In this document: piece after piece, positions 37,501 to 50,186 of the stretch
Layout of the letters: each line of letters opens with the position of its first letter
Position numbering within the stretch: position 1 is the stretch's first letter
From: Balanoglossus misakiensis
Lineage: Eukaryota > Hemichordata
NCBI GenBank assembly: GCA_040954595.2
Contig: CM082578.2
Span: 15,314,001 to 15,378,000, forward strand
Reading direction: 5' to 3'
Length of the DNA stretch: 64,000 nt
Made by a program: the position numbers and the translations under genes
Notes under the pieces: generated by a model
What the model was told of the DNA's origin: nothing
The model's input: the letters and a program-made list of their open reading frames with translations, nothing else
The model's database searches: none

Positions 37501-40500
37501 TCCAACAAACGAAAGCCTTTCAGACCAGCTCCTCCTGTCAAATCAGTCTCTAAATCCGGGAATGTTGATGAGAAGACTCAGGATACACCACCAAAGCCAG
37601 CCTCAAACATCTTGCCCACACCAGCACCCAGGCGGGGATCCAAGTGTTCTCCAATGTCATCACCATCGACAACAAAGAGGATATCAAGTGCTTCATCAAC
37701 TCCATCACCCACACCAAGGAAGAGGTCGGATGCAGCATCACCATCAACAAGGAGGGCTTCCAAAACCTCTACAGAGCTATCATCACCACAGACACAGCAT
37801 AAGGGAGTGGTGGAAGGCAGTCGTCATCCCTCAACAAGGAAGGACAGTTTGGACGTGTCAAAGAATAGGGCCAGTTTTTCCACTCCCGAAAATGACAGAG
37901 CATTGGAACACCAGACGGAGAAGGACTCCAGTAATGAGGTCAAGAGAAGCAGCAGCTTTTTGTCCAGGCTGGTCAGAAAAAATAGCAACAAGAGCAAGAA
38001 AGAGCGCAACGGGACCAAAAGTGAAAACAGAAGTAGTAGGAGCACTTTTTATCGTGAGACCCAGGAGGAAAAACAATATCCTGTTATAGAAGTGAGTGTG
38101 GCCAGAGAGAGTGAAGATGATGGTGTGTCTCAAATCAGGGAAGTCAAAGCAGTAACAAATCAAAGTATTGACAAGGACAGAGAAAATGACCATGCCATTC
38201 ATAACGTAGAGGAAGTTGGTGCAGTACCATCGCAAAACAGCAGCGGTGTGACTGAGCCAGAGCAACCACACACCTTAGGTGATGTTCCGAGCGATGACAA
38301 GGATGCAGAAGAGAACAGTGATGATGATGAATATGAAGATATGGAGGAGAACATTAAGAGAAAGTCTGGCTTGGAGTTGGAATCAGAACTTCCTGAGGAC
38401 GCCCCAGAGCATGATTATGAGAATTTCTCAGAGGACGTCCAGAATGATTATGAGAATTTCCCAGAGTTTGTTTCGGGGGAAATAGAAACGAGTCATGATG
38501 TTGAACGTGCTGTAAGTGGACATTCAACTCCTGAGTTGGAAGGAGGTCAGGATGGAAGTGAGAAAGACACCCAGCATGAAAACAGTGGTGATGCTGAACA
38601 CAGGTATTCTGACCAGGATGACACAGAGCAGACAGCACACAGAAACACAGACGTAGAACCGGGCAGTGAAGATGAGTACGTTATGCCCGATTCTCAAGTC
38701 GAGCACATTTACGACAATGCTGAGGTGCACCTCCAAGTGCCAGAAGATATCCAGCGTGGCTTTAGGAGTCCACTGGGGAAGAAGAGAAATTCCACCAAGT
38801 CTGTGACGTCAGTGGGAAGTGCCGGTAGCTATGTTGATATGTCTGGGAAGAAACCGGAACAAGGAGAAGACGTGGACAAGGACTTGGAGAATGAGGTGGA
38901 AGACAGACATGACTATGACATTCCGCCAAGGTAAGCAACTTCAGTACAATGTACCCATTCAATTTCTATGCAGAAGGTTTTTCATTTCATGTATCGGGTA
39001 CTAATCATTGAAGTGCTCCTCACCCGAAAGAATAGCAGCAAAGTTGTACATATAACGAGATTTCAAAATTTGTGATTTCATTTATTCTACATGTATGTGT
39101 CATTCTTTCAGTTCTAGAACTCATGCGTTCATATCCTGTATCATGTATGTGACCTACATTGTACAACTACAGAGAAACACTGGCTTCATACATGTATACA
39201 TTTATAGATCATGTTACAAAAAACCTTGAAATCAAACAAACCAACAATCACATTCAGAATTTATGTGCATGCATGAGGTCATATGCGCACGTACAGGAAC
39301 TGAATATCAATTGAAGGCATTCATTTCATGTCCTTTCATACCGTTTGTTTCGATTCATTGCCAAATGACATAATTGCCGGTAAGTCTCCTGGAAAACAGC
39401 GCAGAGTTCTGGAATTCAGGTGCAGTTTAACAGCTGAGAAAAAAATTTAAAAGTTGAAACAGCTGCTGATGAATATTTTGACTGGATATATCAGCATGTG
39501 CTGTCCTGGGAAGTGCTACAAATTAATTTTTTTTTTGGGAACTTTTAAAGAATTTCATATGATATTTATGTAAAGAACAACAAGAAATATTTACTGCTAG
39601 GTTCCCTAGTATCCAGGATTCCAAAATTATTTTGCACGAAGGGTTTCTCATTCAATAAACTTCTATTCCCAAGTTTCAATGCAGTGACCGTCACTGTGAT
39701 TTCCCAATACCATCATGACTTTTGTCCGCAGAACTTTACGGTTGTCATTGTCAATGTCTTTGAACCCTGTTGAAAGGCACATGCAATCTTTAGTTCACAA
39801 ACAAAAAGCGATCAGTTTCACCACTGGTAGTAGTGCAGAACACTGATGGACTTATGGAAACTGAAATACACCATAGAGGGCGCTAACATCACTCGTGCTG
39901 AATCAATATGTACTTCAGTAGAAGTACCGATATTCATCAAATTCTCAGTAATTCTGGATTCTCAAAAAAGGACATTGTTGTCCGTCCAGGAAGTGTGATA
40001 AACAAGGTCATAAGGTCACTCATGTTGCCGTTAAAAGAGAGAAAGAAACAGACGGATATGACCTTAAAGGACAGGATGTTAAATTCCACGAACGTACATT
40101 GGAAAATATGTTATGAAAAATTGACATTTCATAAGTCAATGTATTTTACAATGTATGAGTATTAATGATATTAAATGTGAAATTTGCGGCATTTTGTTGT
40201 GCTGGTACACATTATTGAAAAACATAACATGATTGAAACCATCAAGTATGACGTCAGGCGTGGAAGTTTTGGCAAAAAATAGTGTAATAAACTAAAGATC
40301 TACAGAGATTGCAGTGTTAAGTATAATGCGCAGGGTTACATTTAGAATATATAGAATGTAAATCCAATGTACTTTTTTGGTTGCTTAACTAATGGTGAAT
40401 GTTTCAGGGACCATCCAAGTCAAACATGTGTAATTAACATGGTGGAAAGTCAATATGGCTGACAGTATAAAGAATAATTTGAACTGTCTATCTTCAAAAA

Positions 40501-43500
40501 AAAGTGTTATATAAAGGTGAACCTTCATGACTTCCATGTCTGATATTAATAGTGGTATGCAAATATTTGTCACCATGGATACAGCCAGACTGGAAGTACA
40601 TATTCAACTGACGAGTGTGTATAGCCATCGTTCATTAACGAACATTTGGAAATTCAGTGATAAATTTGTAGCAGAGTCCCCGCCTGAGCTATTTCACAAA
40701 AGAGGATCTTTGCATTACTGATGATGACTTCCCATCAAAGGCTGTACACTTTGTATCCTGATTCTTGTCTTTTCAACCTGATTCTCTCACTTTGGCTGTA
40801 AGTCTCATGGAGATCGTGTAAGTTCTGATTATATTCTTCTGTCTGTCTGTCTGTGTGTTTCTTGTTTAGCCAAGCGATCCCAGTTGTTGTTTTCACATAA
40901 TAATTCTTTTGACTTTGAATGATTACGTGGTGGAAAACCTTTGAATTGTTCTGGTCAGTCCATGTGCATTTAGATAAAGCTGATTTAGAATTTGAATTGT
41001 TTTCCTTTAGTACACCATTATTGAGGAAATAAATGTCAACTGAGCAATGTTTCCATTCATAACAAATAACCCTCTGATGTTTAAAGTATAAAGGTTCCTT
41101 GTTAGAAAAAGTTGAGAAGCAAGAAAACAGTGGGTATAGATAATTAAAACTTTGATGTTGAGTTATTAATACAAATGTCTTGAATTCGTGTAGTTTACTG
41201 ACAAGTGACCCTTGACCACTAGAACTAAGAACTGTCATGAAATACATCATTACAACAGAGTAATCTTTTACAGGTGTAAAGGTCAACAGTTACTGTCACA
41301 GATACTAATATGTGTTTATGTCAGTGCTGAATTCTTTCCTGTTTGTGAATTCAATTGTAACTTTTTGACCAGTCATTTTTGGTCACACAGCTTTTTGTCA
41401 AAATAAGACAATTGTTCTCGTTCAGGATGGCTTGGTGTCTGGTTTTCATGGATTGTCTTTGTTGTTTATGTGGGTTTCAGGGAATTACGAAAGGTTATTT
41501 CACAATCTGGCAAATGAATCTAGTTATGTTAGCTTTGATAGTGCCATTCCATTGGAGGGAACATATAACAAACTTGTTGTGAATACATTGGCCCCTAAGA
41601 TATATAAGATCAAAACCAGGAAGTAGTGTTGACTAGTCTAGTCAGGATTTTACAAGGTCTATTTCTGCAAAGGGAAGAATCCAGAGAGAAAATTGCACAT
41701 GTCTTCCTGGGCTCAGTGTGAGGAGACTGTCGGCAGTGCCACAAGCAGTGTGGTGCTCCGTAGAATAAAACAGTTTGAAGAAGCTTCCTCTGATGGGTTT
41801 TTGAGGCAATCTGAAGAGTTTCCCAGTGACCAACAGCAGGACGTTGGTTGCCAACCTTTAGGCTTCAATGACCAACCGTTGGGTATCACTGACCAACCGG
41901 TGGACATCACTGACCAACTGGTCAACATTGATGACCAACCGGTCGACATTAACAGGTGCGGTGAGACACTCATGCACTTTGAACTGTTCTTTGAAATGTT
42001 GCCTGTTGAAAAACCACGGTAACAGTAAATGTTATAACTCATTGTTTAGAATTCTTCCCCTTTGACATTTCAGGAGGTGCCCAGCTTGCGTAGTTTCTGT
42101 TTCAGCAGGTTGGTGCCATAATGTGCAACAGAGATATTGTCAGGACGCAAAATGGAAATCAGATTGAGACCACATTAAATTAATTGAAATTAATTTTTTT
42201 TATTTCTGTGTAGCAATCGACCAGTGAGTCATTTACAAACAGAGTCTGAATCAGACGAGAATCGACAGAGTATAGGTAGCGCTGAATCCATCCATGATCA
42301 GGATGAAAGCAGTTCGGAAGATGAGCAGTCCTCAGCGGAGGGAGAGGGGGAGGGGGAGGAGGAAATATCAGACGGTGAACGAGAAAGGAGAGCAACGGAG
42401 AAGAAAAGACACAAAGCATTCTGTGTTGCTCGGGAGATGGTAACAACAGAGCAAACGTTTGTCAGCATATTGAAGTTATTGAACGTTGTAAGTATCCTAC
42501 TGTTAAAAATCTTTCTTGTTGTGCCTGAAGATCACACTATTTAATAATCCAATTTTTGTGTGGTAGGATATATGTTCTTTTTCCTGCTTCAAGAACCAAT
42601 TGTGTGCATATACGTATAAATGTGTATTTTTATCTGACTGTAGGATTTCCGAGCTGCAGTACAGCAAGCAAACCAGAAAGCTTCCAAACCAATCATTGAG
42701 CAGAAAATGCTGGAACAAATACTCTTCTATCTACCCCAGCTTCAAGCGTTCAATCAAGAACTTCTGTCTGAAATGGAGGAAAGAGTTGCAAAATGGTATG
42801 TTTGCAATCTAAGTCTGTGCGCGCATCACATTCATACAAGTTCTCTCTCCCTCCACCCTCTGTCTTTCTTTCTCTCTCTCCCTCACTGTATCTTTCTTTG
42901 TGTGCTGATAATTTTCTGTATTGCTCATTGCAATGTCTTTCTTTTACAGGGAAGAGCATCAAAAAATATCTGACATCATCCTAAAATTATGTCCATTCCT
43001 GAAACTCTATTCAACCACGTACATCAAAGAATTCGATAAAATGACTGGCACACTGGATGAATGCTGCAAGAAATCAGCTCAGTTTGCTGAAGTTGTCAAA
43101 GAATTTGAGGTATGCATTTCTAAATTCGAAGAGAAATTATTAGGTAATTTTTTCATCATTTCAACATCCGCCTATATTATTAGTTCAACTGCCATGCTGA
43201 AAATAGCAAATCTGTTTACACATAGCTTTTCTATGTGTGAATAATCAATAATGGTATTGGTTCAAAGATTCAATTCTTAAACAAACATTTCCTGTTAATT
43301 CAAATTTTCCAGTAGCAAGACTGCAAAACATCACGTATTTTGCTTGTGTACAGATGTATTTCCATATAAATATTAGTGCTTTGTTGCGGGAAGAATGATG
43401 CTTGTATTCAGATTTTTGAGAAGAAGAAGGATTATACGCAGTTTCATCAAACCTATGTTGTAAACAGTGGTATTCTGTATCAGGTTGGAAGAGGTCAAAG

Positions 43501-46500
43501 GTCACAATGACTGCTGAAAAACGATTCCTGCTAAGAGAGTTTCGATACATGAATACACCCTGTTATCTGAGCAATAAATACAAGTTAAACATATCAGTAT
43601 GGAAGTGACTGCTGCGTGGTGTCCGAAGGCAGCGGAAAAAATTCTACAAGATGCCTTATTTTTTTGTAAACGTGTACATGTGAAGTGATATCAACTTGTA
43701 AAATAAAAAGAATTATAAATTAATGACGTAAAATTGTTTTCAGTACATTTTTATTGCACTTTAAGCTTTTTAATGATCACTTATAAATTGTAATCATGTG
43801 GAATGTGGAATGGTGAACTATATGTATGATGGATGAGAAAAAAATTGAAATAACCACCAGGTTTATATAGTTCCCTGTAAAATATGTGACATTCATGAAG
43901 TGAGAACAGTGACTGGTATTGCCAGCTGTTTTGTCAATAGCCATGTGATACATTCATCCCCTTCCAGTAAATCAACAAGAATTTGACATAAAAAATGTTA
44001 GTCAAAGTAGACTACCATCATATATTATGATACTGTTGAAATAAAAATATGATACTGTAGTAAGAGGCTGCCATTAGTTTCATATCAAAGTTAAACATTA
44101 ATCTCTTGTACCATCATTGATAGTGCTTGCACGAAGTCCAAATTATTAATACTAAAATGCAATTTTCAGGTTATGGCTATGCAGTCTCATATAAATCTTG
44201 TTTTTATGTTGTTGTTTTTCCTAATCAGAAAGGTCCAAGATGTGCCAATCTACAGTTACGACATCACATGTTAAAACCCATACAGAGAATTCCACAGTAC
44301 AAGTTACTTTTGCAAGGTGAGTGTAATATGTGCCGTACAGTATGCAGAGCGTCAGTGGTACTGCTTGCCAACTGCACCACAAGTTGTATGTGCCACTTCC
44401 AGTTACAATGTACATGTATGTTGTTAGCCGCTGGCTCTGTGCACAGGAACTAAGGAAGTGAAAGTGAATGAAGTCATCAAAATATGGCTATCTTTGGCAT
44501 CTCTATATTCTACACTGAAAAGCAAAATACTGGATGAACTTCCACTTTCAAGCAAAATAGATTATCTTTCAAGCAATTGCGTAGCTCACAGAAATACATA
44601 TAAAATGTATCAACTAAAAATGAAGCTGATCATTTATTATGCATTGATCTGTCTGGTTACTTTATTTTTCTCTTCATTTGTATTTTTCACAGATTATCTC
44701 AAATATTTAGATTCGGACTCGGAAGAATGCAAAGCAACAGAACGTGAGTAGATATTGATAAGTAGAAGTGTTGACTTTCATTTTGTATCAACTGTTTCAT
44801 GAAAGAATAGGAGACAGGCTGTATACAGATAGCAATATTTGTATGGCTTTTTTGTTTTGAACTCCTAAATAACATCATTATTGACAGAACCTGAACTGAA
44901 ACTATTAAAATGATATAAAAATTGAATGTTATCTTATCTAAATGCTGACAAATTAGACATTAAAAAGCTGAACATTTTCTTGAGAGGAATGAAACTTTAA
45001 TTGTGCTTTTGGGGTTCCATAGAATACTTACAGGAACCACGTTTGTGTTCAAATGTTCACCAAACCTAATGTATGTCGGTCGTGATAGATTTCAGAGGAC
45101 AAATGCCACAGTATGTTTTAACTGAGTACACAAACTGTTAAAGCTGATAAGTGAGTCATTGTTCTGTTTTACAGTTCCGTTGACCTGTTGGCCTCTTTGA
45201 CTTTTTCTTCCTTGTTTGCCTCTGCATTTATCATCATCACAGTTTGACTTTTTCTAGTAAACAGGTTACTGACATTTAAAATAGATTTACTGCTACTTTC
45301 CTTTCATAGTCTGACCTTGCAAAGTAAATAAGGAAATGTGGAAAATACTGTAAAAGAAACAGCCAAAAAGTAATGGAGAGTATTTGCTTTGTGCAGCAAG
45401 AAATATTCATATATCAGCTTACTGTGTTATACAATGTCACCCTCTACAACAGAACATGTGCTTGTTTTATTATTTTCAGGTGCCTTGGCCCTGGTCAGTG
45501 AAGTTGCAAATCATGCCAATGAGAGTATCAGGCACATTGTAAGTATATGATTATCATGTCTGTTGTCTAGAGACTTGATCAGTTCAAAGTCATCAGACCT
45601 AGACATAGCTAGTTAAAAAAAATGACCAAAGTAGACCATCTTGATTCAGACTGAGTCAGCATAAACAACCCTTACATTGTAACCGCCGTAAACCCCTACC
45701 CCCACCCATCATCATTGAGTAATTCCACCATTTGTTACTTGCAGGAGAATTTTGCTAAGATGCTGGAGATTCAGAGAAATATCATTGGAAATGTTGAACT
45801 CATCATTCCAAGCAGGGTGAGTGTGTGACCTGTTCATCCCTAATATTTTGGTATGGTATCAACCGTTCTTTTTGAAATGTAAAATATACATACATGTATA
45901 CATGTAACTGTTCACCTGATTATATTCAATTTCTTTCATATAGGAATTCATCAAAGAAGGAGAGTTGATGAAGGTTTCAAGAAAGGAGATGCAATCTAGA
46001 ATGTTTTACCTGGTAGGTGAAGATTCAATGGTTGCTGAGATTGGGTGTTTTACCTGACATGATAGAACAAGGGTTATCAAAGAAATTGTGAAACAGACCA
46101 GGAAATGATAGTCCTGCATTAGTTCAACACAGTTACTTGACAGGGTTGACACTGAACCATTATGGATAAAATCATATTTTGACCAAAAGACAATAAAAAC
46201 AGTTCCAAAAGTGTGACAGAATGAGTATTCTGTAATGCATGCAAATTTCTATCGCTTATGATCATATATTGTAGATGTACAATAAGATGTGATATTTGTC
46301 CTTTATTTCAGTTTACTGATAAACTACTTTACTGTGTACCACACGCTGGACAATTCAAACTCAAGTATCATCTACCTCTTGCTGGCATGAAGGTAAAATC
46401 TTGACATTACAAACTGATGAAAAATGGCAAAATTACACCCTTTTTAATTTCTGTGGTGCTAAAGACTGTTTGTAGTCACTTACATTTCGTTGTTATATTT

Positions 46501-47064
46501 GTCAGTGGTTGATGTCAGAAGTTATAGTACCAGCACATCTTTCTTTTTCTGTATAGGTTTGTCTTTCTGACCAAGAAGATTTTCAAAATGAATTCAGCAT
46601 ACTTACATCAGTGAGATCATTTACCCTCTATGCAAGGTAAGCTTGTTACACTTGGCTTTCTTCTCGCTGACATGCTAAATGTCGGATATTGATTATTACT
46701 CTCCATGGATAAAGTCCTGATTGCAAGGACTACCAGACTGGCATATTTCAGTCAATTGTTTTTAATGGTCAGCCTATTCCGTACTCCTTTCAGTACATCA
46801 GAAGAGAGAGAAAGCTGGTGTAAAGCACTGAAGAATGCAATTGGTAATGCTGAGAAAAGAAGAGGTACATTCCTGAAGTCACAGGTGAGTTGTATGTTTA
46901 ATAATAATAAGCACTGGGATTTCTGTATTGATCAGTACTGGCGAGTTTTGCTCAAAAAGGACCAGTAGAATTTAGAGGAATTTTTGTGTTTTCACTAGAT
47001 ATGTAGACAGACAGACAGACAGACAGACTGACTGACTGACTGACTGACTGACTGACTGACTGAC

Positions 47065-47096
<32 letters not shown>

Positions 47097-50000
47097 CATT
47101 TTCTTTCCTCTGCCAGGGTGGTGAGGATAACAGTTCATTTGTGCTGGGTAAAGAAGCTCCAGTGTGGATTCCAGACAGCAGAACCACCATGTGTACTCTC
47201 TGCACGTGTGACTTCACCATGACCTGGAGACGACACCATTGCAGAGCTTGTGGAAAGGTAATTCTTGTGCTTGGTCAGCTGAGACTGGTTTCAAAACTGA
47301 CTTATTTTTTGGATGAAGTCACTTATAATTCTTTATTTTACTTTGAATTCTTTACAGATTGTGTGTGGACACTGCTCATCCAGAAAGGCAGAGTTGGAAT
47401 ATCTGAATTTCTCCATGGAGAGAGTGTGTGATATGTGCTACGACACCTTCCACAAGCAAGATGAAGGTAAAAGAAATGTTAATGATGCATCTGTGTATTG
47501 TGAGGTCCTGGAAAATTAAGAGTACCGGTAGAATACAAGTAAATATTGACATCATGTGCAAAGTTTCTACTCAAGTGAGAGAGGTTAATTGCCATGCTTA
47601 TAGTGTCAACTTCCTTGTCCTTTTTTACCAAGATGAAGTGCTGTGCTAATTTTCACTTTCATTCATTCATTCATTCACAGAGGACGGTCGAGCTGCTATA
47701 CACTTGGGAAGTTCAACATCCAAACCTGAATCCAAAGGCATTGTGGGTCTCTTTATGAATAAGATATCCAAAACTCCAGTTCAAAGGTCAAAAGTCTTAA
47801 CTGAGGTAAGTCAAACCATGCATAAATGAGGGTACATGTATTTCTCATCAGCTGTGACATAATTCTTTGTAAGTTCTGAGTGGTCAGTTTTGGTCAAGTT
47901 GGGAAGATATTTGTTTTGACAAGCTTTCTACCCAGTCTCAAAACGTCTTATAAAAACAGGTCCAAGCCCATGACAAAGACATTGATATGAGCGGATACAT
48001 CAGCAGAAAGGCCAAGAAAGACTGGGAGAGGCTGTGGTATGTCTTGAAGGAAAAAGTTTTGTACACATACAAAGCCAGTGAAGATGCAGCTGCCATTGGA
48101 AGTATGCCTCTGCTGGGATATGAAGTTCAACTTGCCAAGAAAGTGAGTATAGAAAATCTTTCCAATGCTTTTCAGAGATTGGAAACTCGAGCAATCTTTC
48201 ATATTAACTGCATATTATTTTGTTATTAGGTGAAAGGAGCAGAATCAGGAACAGCGTTTCAATTGTATCATGAGAGCAGTAAGAAAGTGATTGTAGTGTT
48301 GAAAACAGAGAGCAAAGCCAATACTGAGAGGTAAGGACATATTGAATGTGGCCCTCTAGTGGGCATTACAACTAGCCTTTTGTTTACACACGTCAGTTCC
48401 TGTTCCTGTTTGTAGAGACCAGAAAAAAACGTTTTTACAAATCACTGCTTTGCACTCAGCCCTTGTGAAGCTTTTATGGCTTCTTATTCAGTCGTCCAAA
48501 GGCGGATGCAGGAAAAAATCACAAAGAGAAAATAGCCGGAAAATAGGACACGCACATGATTTCAGAGTACCTGATGCTGTTATTAAAAGGAGGAAACCCT
48601 ACAATATTTCTACAAGGTTACATTTTACTCATTTTAAGAAAATCTCCATAATTACTAGTTCCAGTTACACAAGAGGGGGAGTGATTATAAAAAAATGTTC
48701 GGCAGTATCCTGTGTGTATTGACCTTTCAAAAAAACATTACAAGTATAAAGATAATCTCTGTCAACAGCTCAGATTTTTTTCACCTGCAATTGTACAATC
48801 AGGTTTCATATGTACAACAATTATCTAGACAATTTACATTTCTTTTTGGAAGGAAAATTTGTCAGTGGACAAACCATGCATGAAAATCCCATTTAAAATT
48901 ACAAAATGACTATATATAGTCCAACAAGTGTGTTATTGAAGCAATTGCTATTTTAATTTGGATGATAGTTTGTTTTCATGCAGTCCCCATAGCAATGGCA
49001 TAAACAATAAGGTCATAGTTCATCAAATGTACATGTGGACAGCTCTGTTGCTAAGGTACCTGTAATGGTTACCATTATATTGTTGGTAGATACTGTCAAT
49101 AGAAAGGTACTTGTCTGTCTGTGATCACACATTGAAATTTAACACAAATACAAGACTTATCTTGTACAGATATACAGTCTGTAGGTTATCTATGATTCAA
49201 GTAGAATGGCAGATACATCTATTCATTGTTTGAAATTGTTACTTGAATAAACCTCAAAAAGTCTGAGGGGATTATAATTTGTATTTAACGGAACAGTGGA
49301 ATAAATATCACAAATGTAGAAATTGTGAATGGCAGTTTTGATGGTAAGGCATTTCAAGTGGTAGTTTGTTTTTGAATTTGTGGTGCATTTTATTTGCATT
49401 CAGATGAGTCTAGACTTATCATCTGAAGGAGATAATACCAAACAATGAACAACATGAAAATGTAAAAGAAGGTCACCCCGGGGCAAAAGTCGTGGTATTA
49501 ACCTTGACCTTCATAATGTCGATGAACCCCACACACAATCACACATATGCTTCTGCCTTTACTGTTGTGGAGTTCATCATTTCTATCATTTTGTATCGTA
49601 TTTGTTTATCCGTAATCTTAATCGTGTTACCAAAACATTGTTGCCATCACAGATATCATGATGTCAGAAAATAGTCAACACCTGTATTATATCTAAGACA
49701 AAAATTCCTTGATTGATAAAAAAAAATTAAAGGACCATAGAGAAACAAAAATGTTACACCTTTGCTCATATCAGTGACATGTTTTGCCAAAATGAAAGAC
49801 AGTCAGCCATTGTTTCGTGATTTTTTGTTTGCCTCAGTAAGTATTTTGCAGTACTCAAGTAATACTGCAGATAAATTCTGAAGTGTTGACCTTTGGTAAC
49901 ACAAAATTTATCAAACTCAAATAGGAAGAAATACAATCAATGAGTAATAAGATCTTGTCAATTATTGAGAAAATCTGTTTGGTTGAAATACTGATTATGT

Positions 50001-50186
50001 TTAATACTCAACTAATAAAAAAATAAGTCCATGTTGTTTATCAGCACTTGTATTGGGAAGGAAATGGTAACCAAGGTGACAGATTACTACTGTCCTGTCT
50101 TAATTTTTAAGAATTGTGACTCTATCTACTTTTTTTCCATTTCTTTCAGGTGGATTGCAGCAATTGAGAAGGCCACACGTCTTTGA
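34521..50186 (+). CDS. FGD5/FGD6-like RhoGEF (DH-PH-FYVE-PH) with large proline-rich N-terminus
   Basis: Exons: 34521-34530, 35801-38930, 42214-42487, 42642-42796, 42950-43109, 44229-44316, 44693-44743, 45480-45538, 45745-45816, 45944-46012, 46312-46392, 46557-46636, 46794-46884, 47117-47257, 47358-47466, 47681-47805, 47960-48142, 48230-48330 and 50150-50186, giving 1671 residues in frame. Residues 1-1046 are disordered, Pro/Lys-rich ([12 protein letters not shown], a KPKPKPKP run) and end acidic with Tyr motifs (DYENF twice, EYVMP, IYDNA, DYDIPP). The DH domain spans about 1115-1310 ([31 protein letters not shown]), PH1 about 1334-1440 and FYVE about 1456-1524 ([16 protein letters not shown], paired Cys ligands for zinc and PtdIns3P). 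PH2 runs from about 1575 to the end ([20 protein letters not shown]). FGD proteins activate Cdc42-type GTPases at membranes. Length and N-terminus favour FGD5/6. Possible AATAAA at 51120. Confidence 0.94.
41481..41626 (+). other. Doubtful alternative FGD exon
   Basis: After a good acceptor (GTTTCAG) a protein-like frame encodes [15 protein letters not shown], then [17 protein letters not shown] and onward to a stop. It needs a preceding exon of phase 1, which exon 1 (34521-34530) could supply. No good donor restores the main frame, so it would end the protein after about 50 residues. It may also be chance. Confidence 0.25.
41699..41955 (+). CDS. Candidate alternative first coding exon of the FGD gene
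   Basis: An ATG at 41699, with an in-frame TAG 60 nt upstream (41639-41641), opens 85 codons. They end at a CAG|GTGCGG donor in phase 2, exactly the phase needed to join exon 42214. The peptide ([13 protein letters not shown]..., [17 protein letters not shown]) includes four heptad-length repeats of the DQPVDIT type. It would give a short isoform with the DH-PH-FYVE-PH part but without the 1046-residue proline-rich region. The main isoform skips it, since exon 2 joins 42214 directly. No transcript evidence is available to me. Confidence 0.5.
41870..41953 (+). repeat. Four tandem 21-nt coding-type repeats
   Basis: Four units begin GACCAACCG or GACCAACTG and encode the 7-residue repeats [21 protein letters not shown] and DQPVDIN. 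Third-position differences between units suggest an aged duplication kept in frame. It lies inside the candidate alternative exon. Confidence 0.8.
47005..47093. repeat. Compound microsatellite (AGAC)n(TGAC)n(TTTA)n
   Basis: Three tetranucleotide repeats abut. The end of the tract is only about 24 bp before the FYVE exon acceptor (exon starts 47117), so length changes fall in the branch-point region. Confidence 0.95.

Noticed and set aside
37496-38089. 197-codon overlapping frame inside the FGD 3.1-kb exon
   Set aside because: His/Gln/Arg-rich peptide typical of a frameshifted Pro/Ser/Lys-rich coding region.
40735-41286. 183-codon open frame on minus
   Set aside because: It lies in the FGD intron, is rich in Tyr/Lys/Asn/Ser as expected for AT-rich random sequence, and has no domain or splice context.
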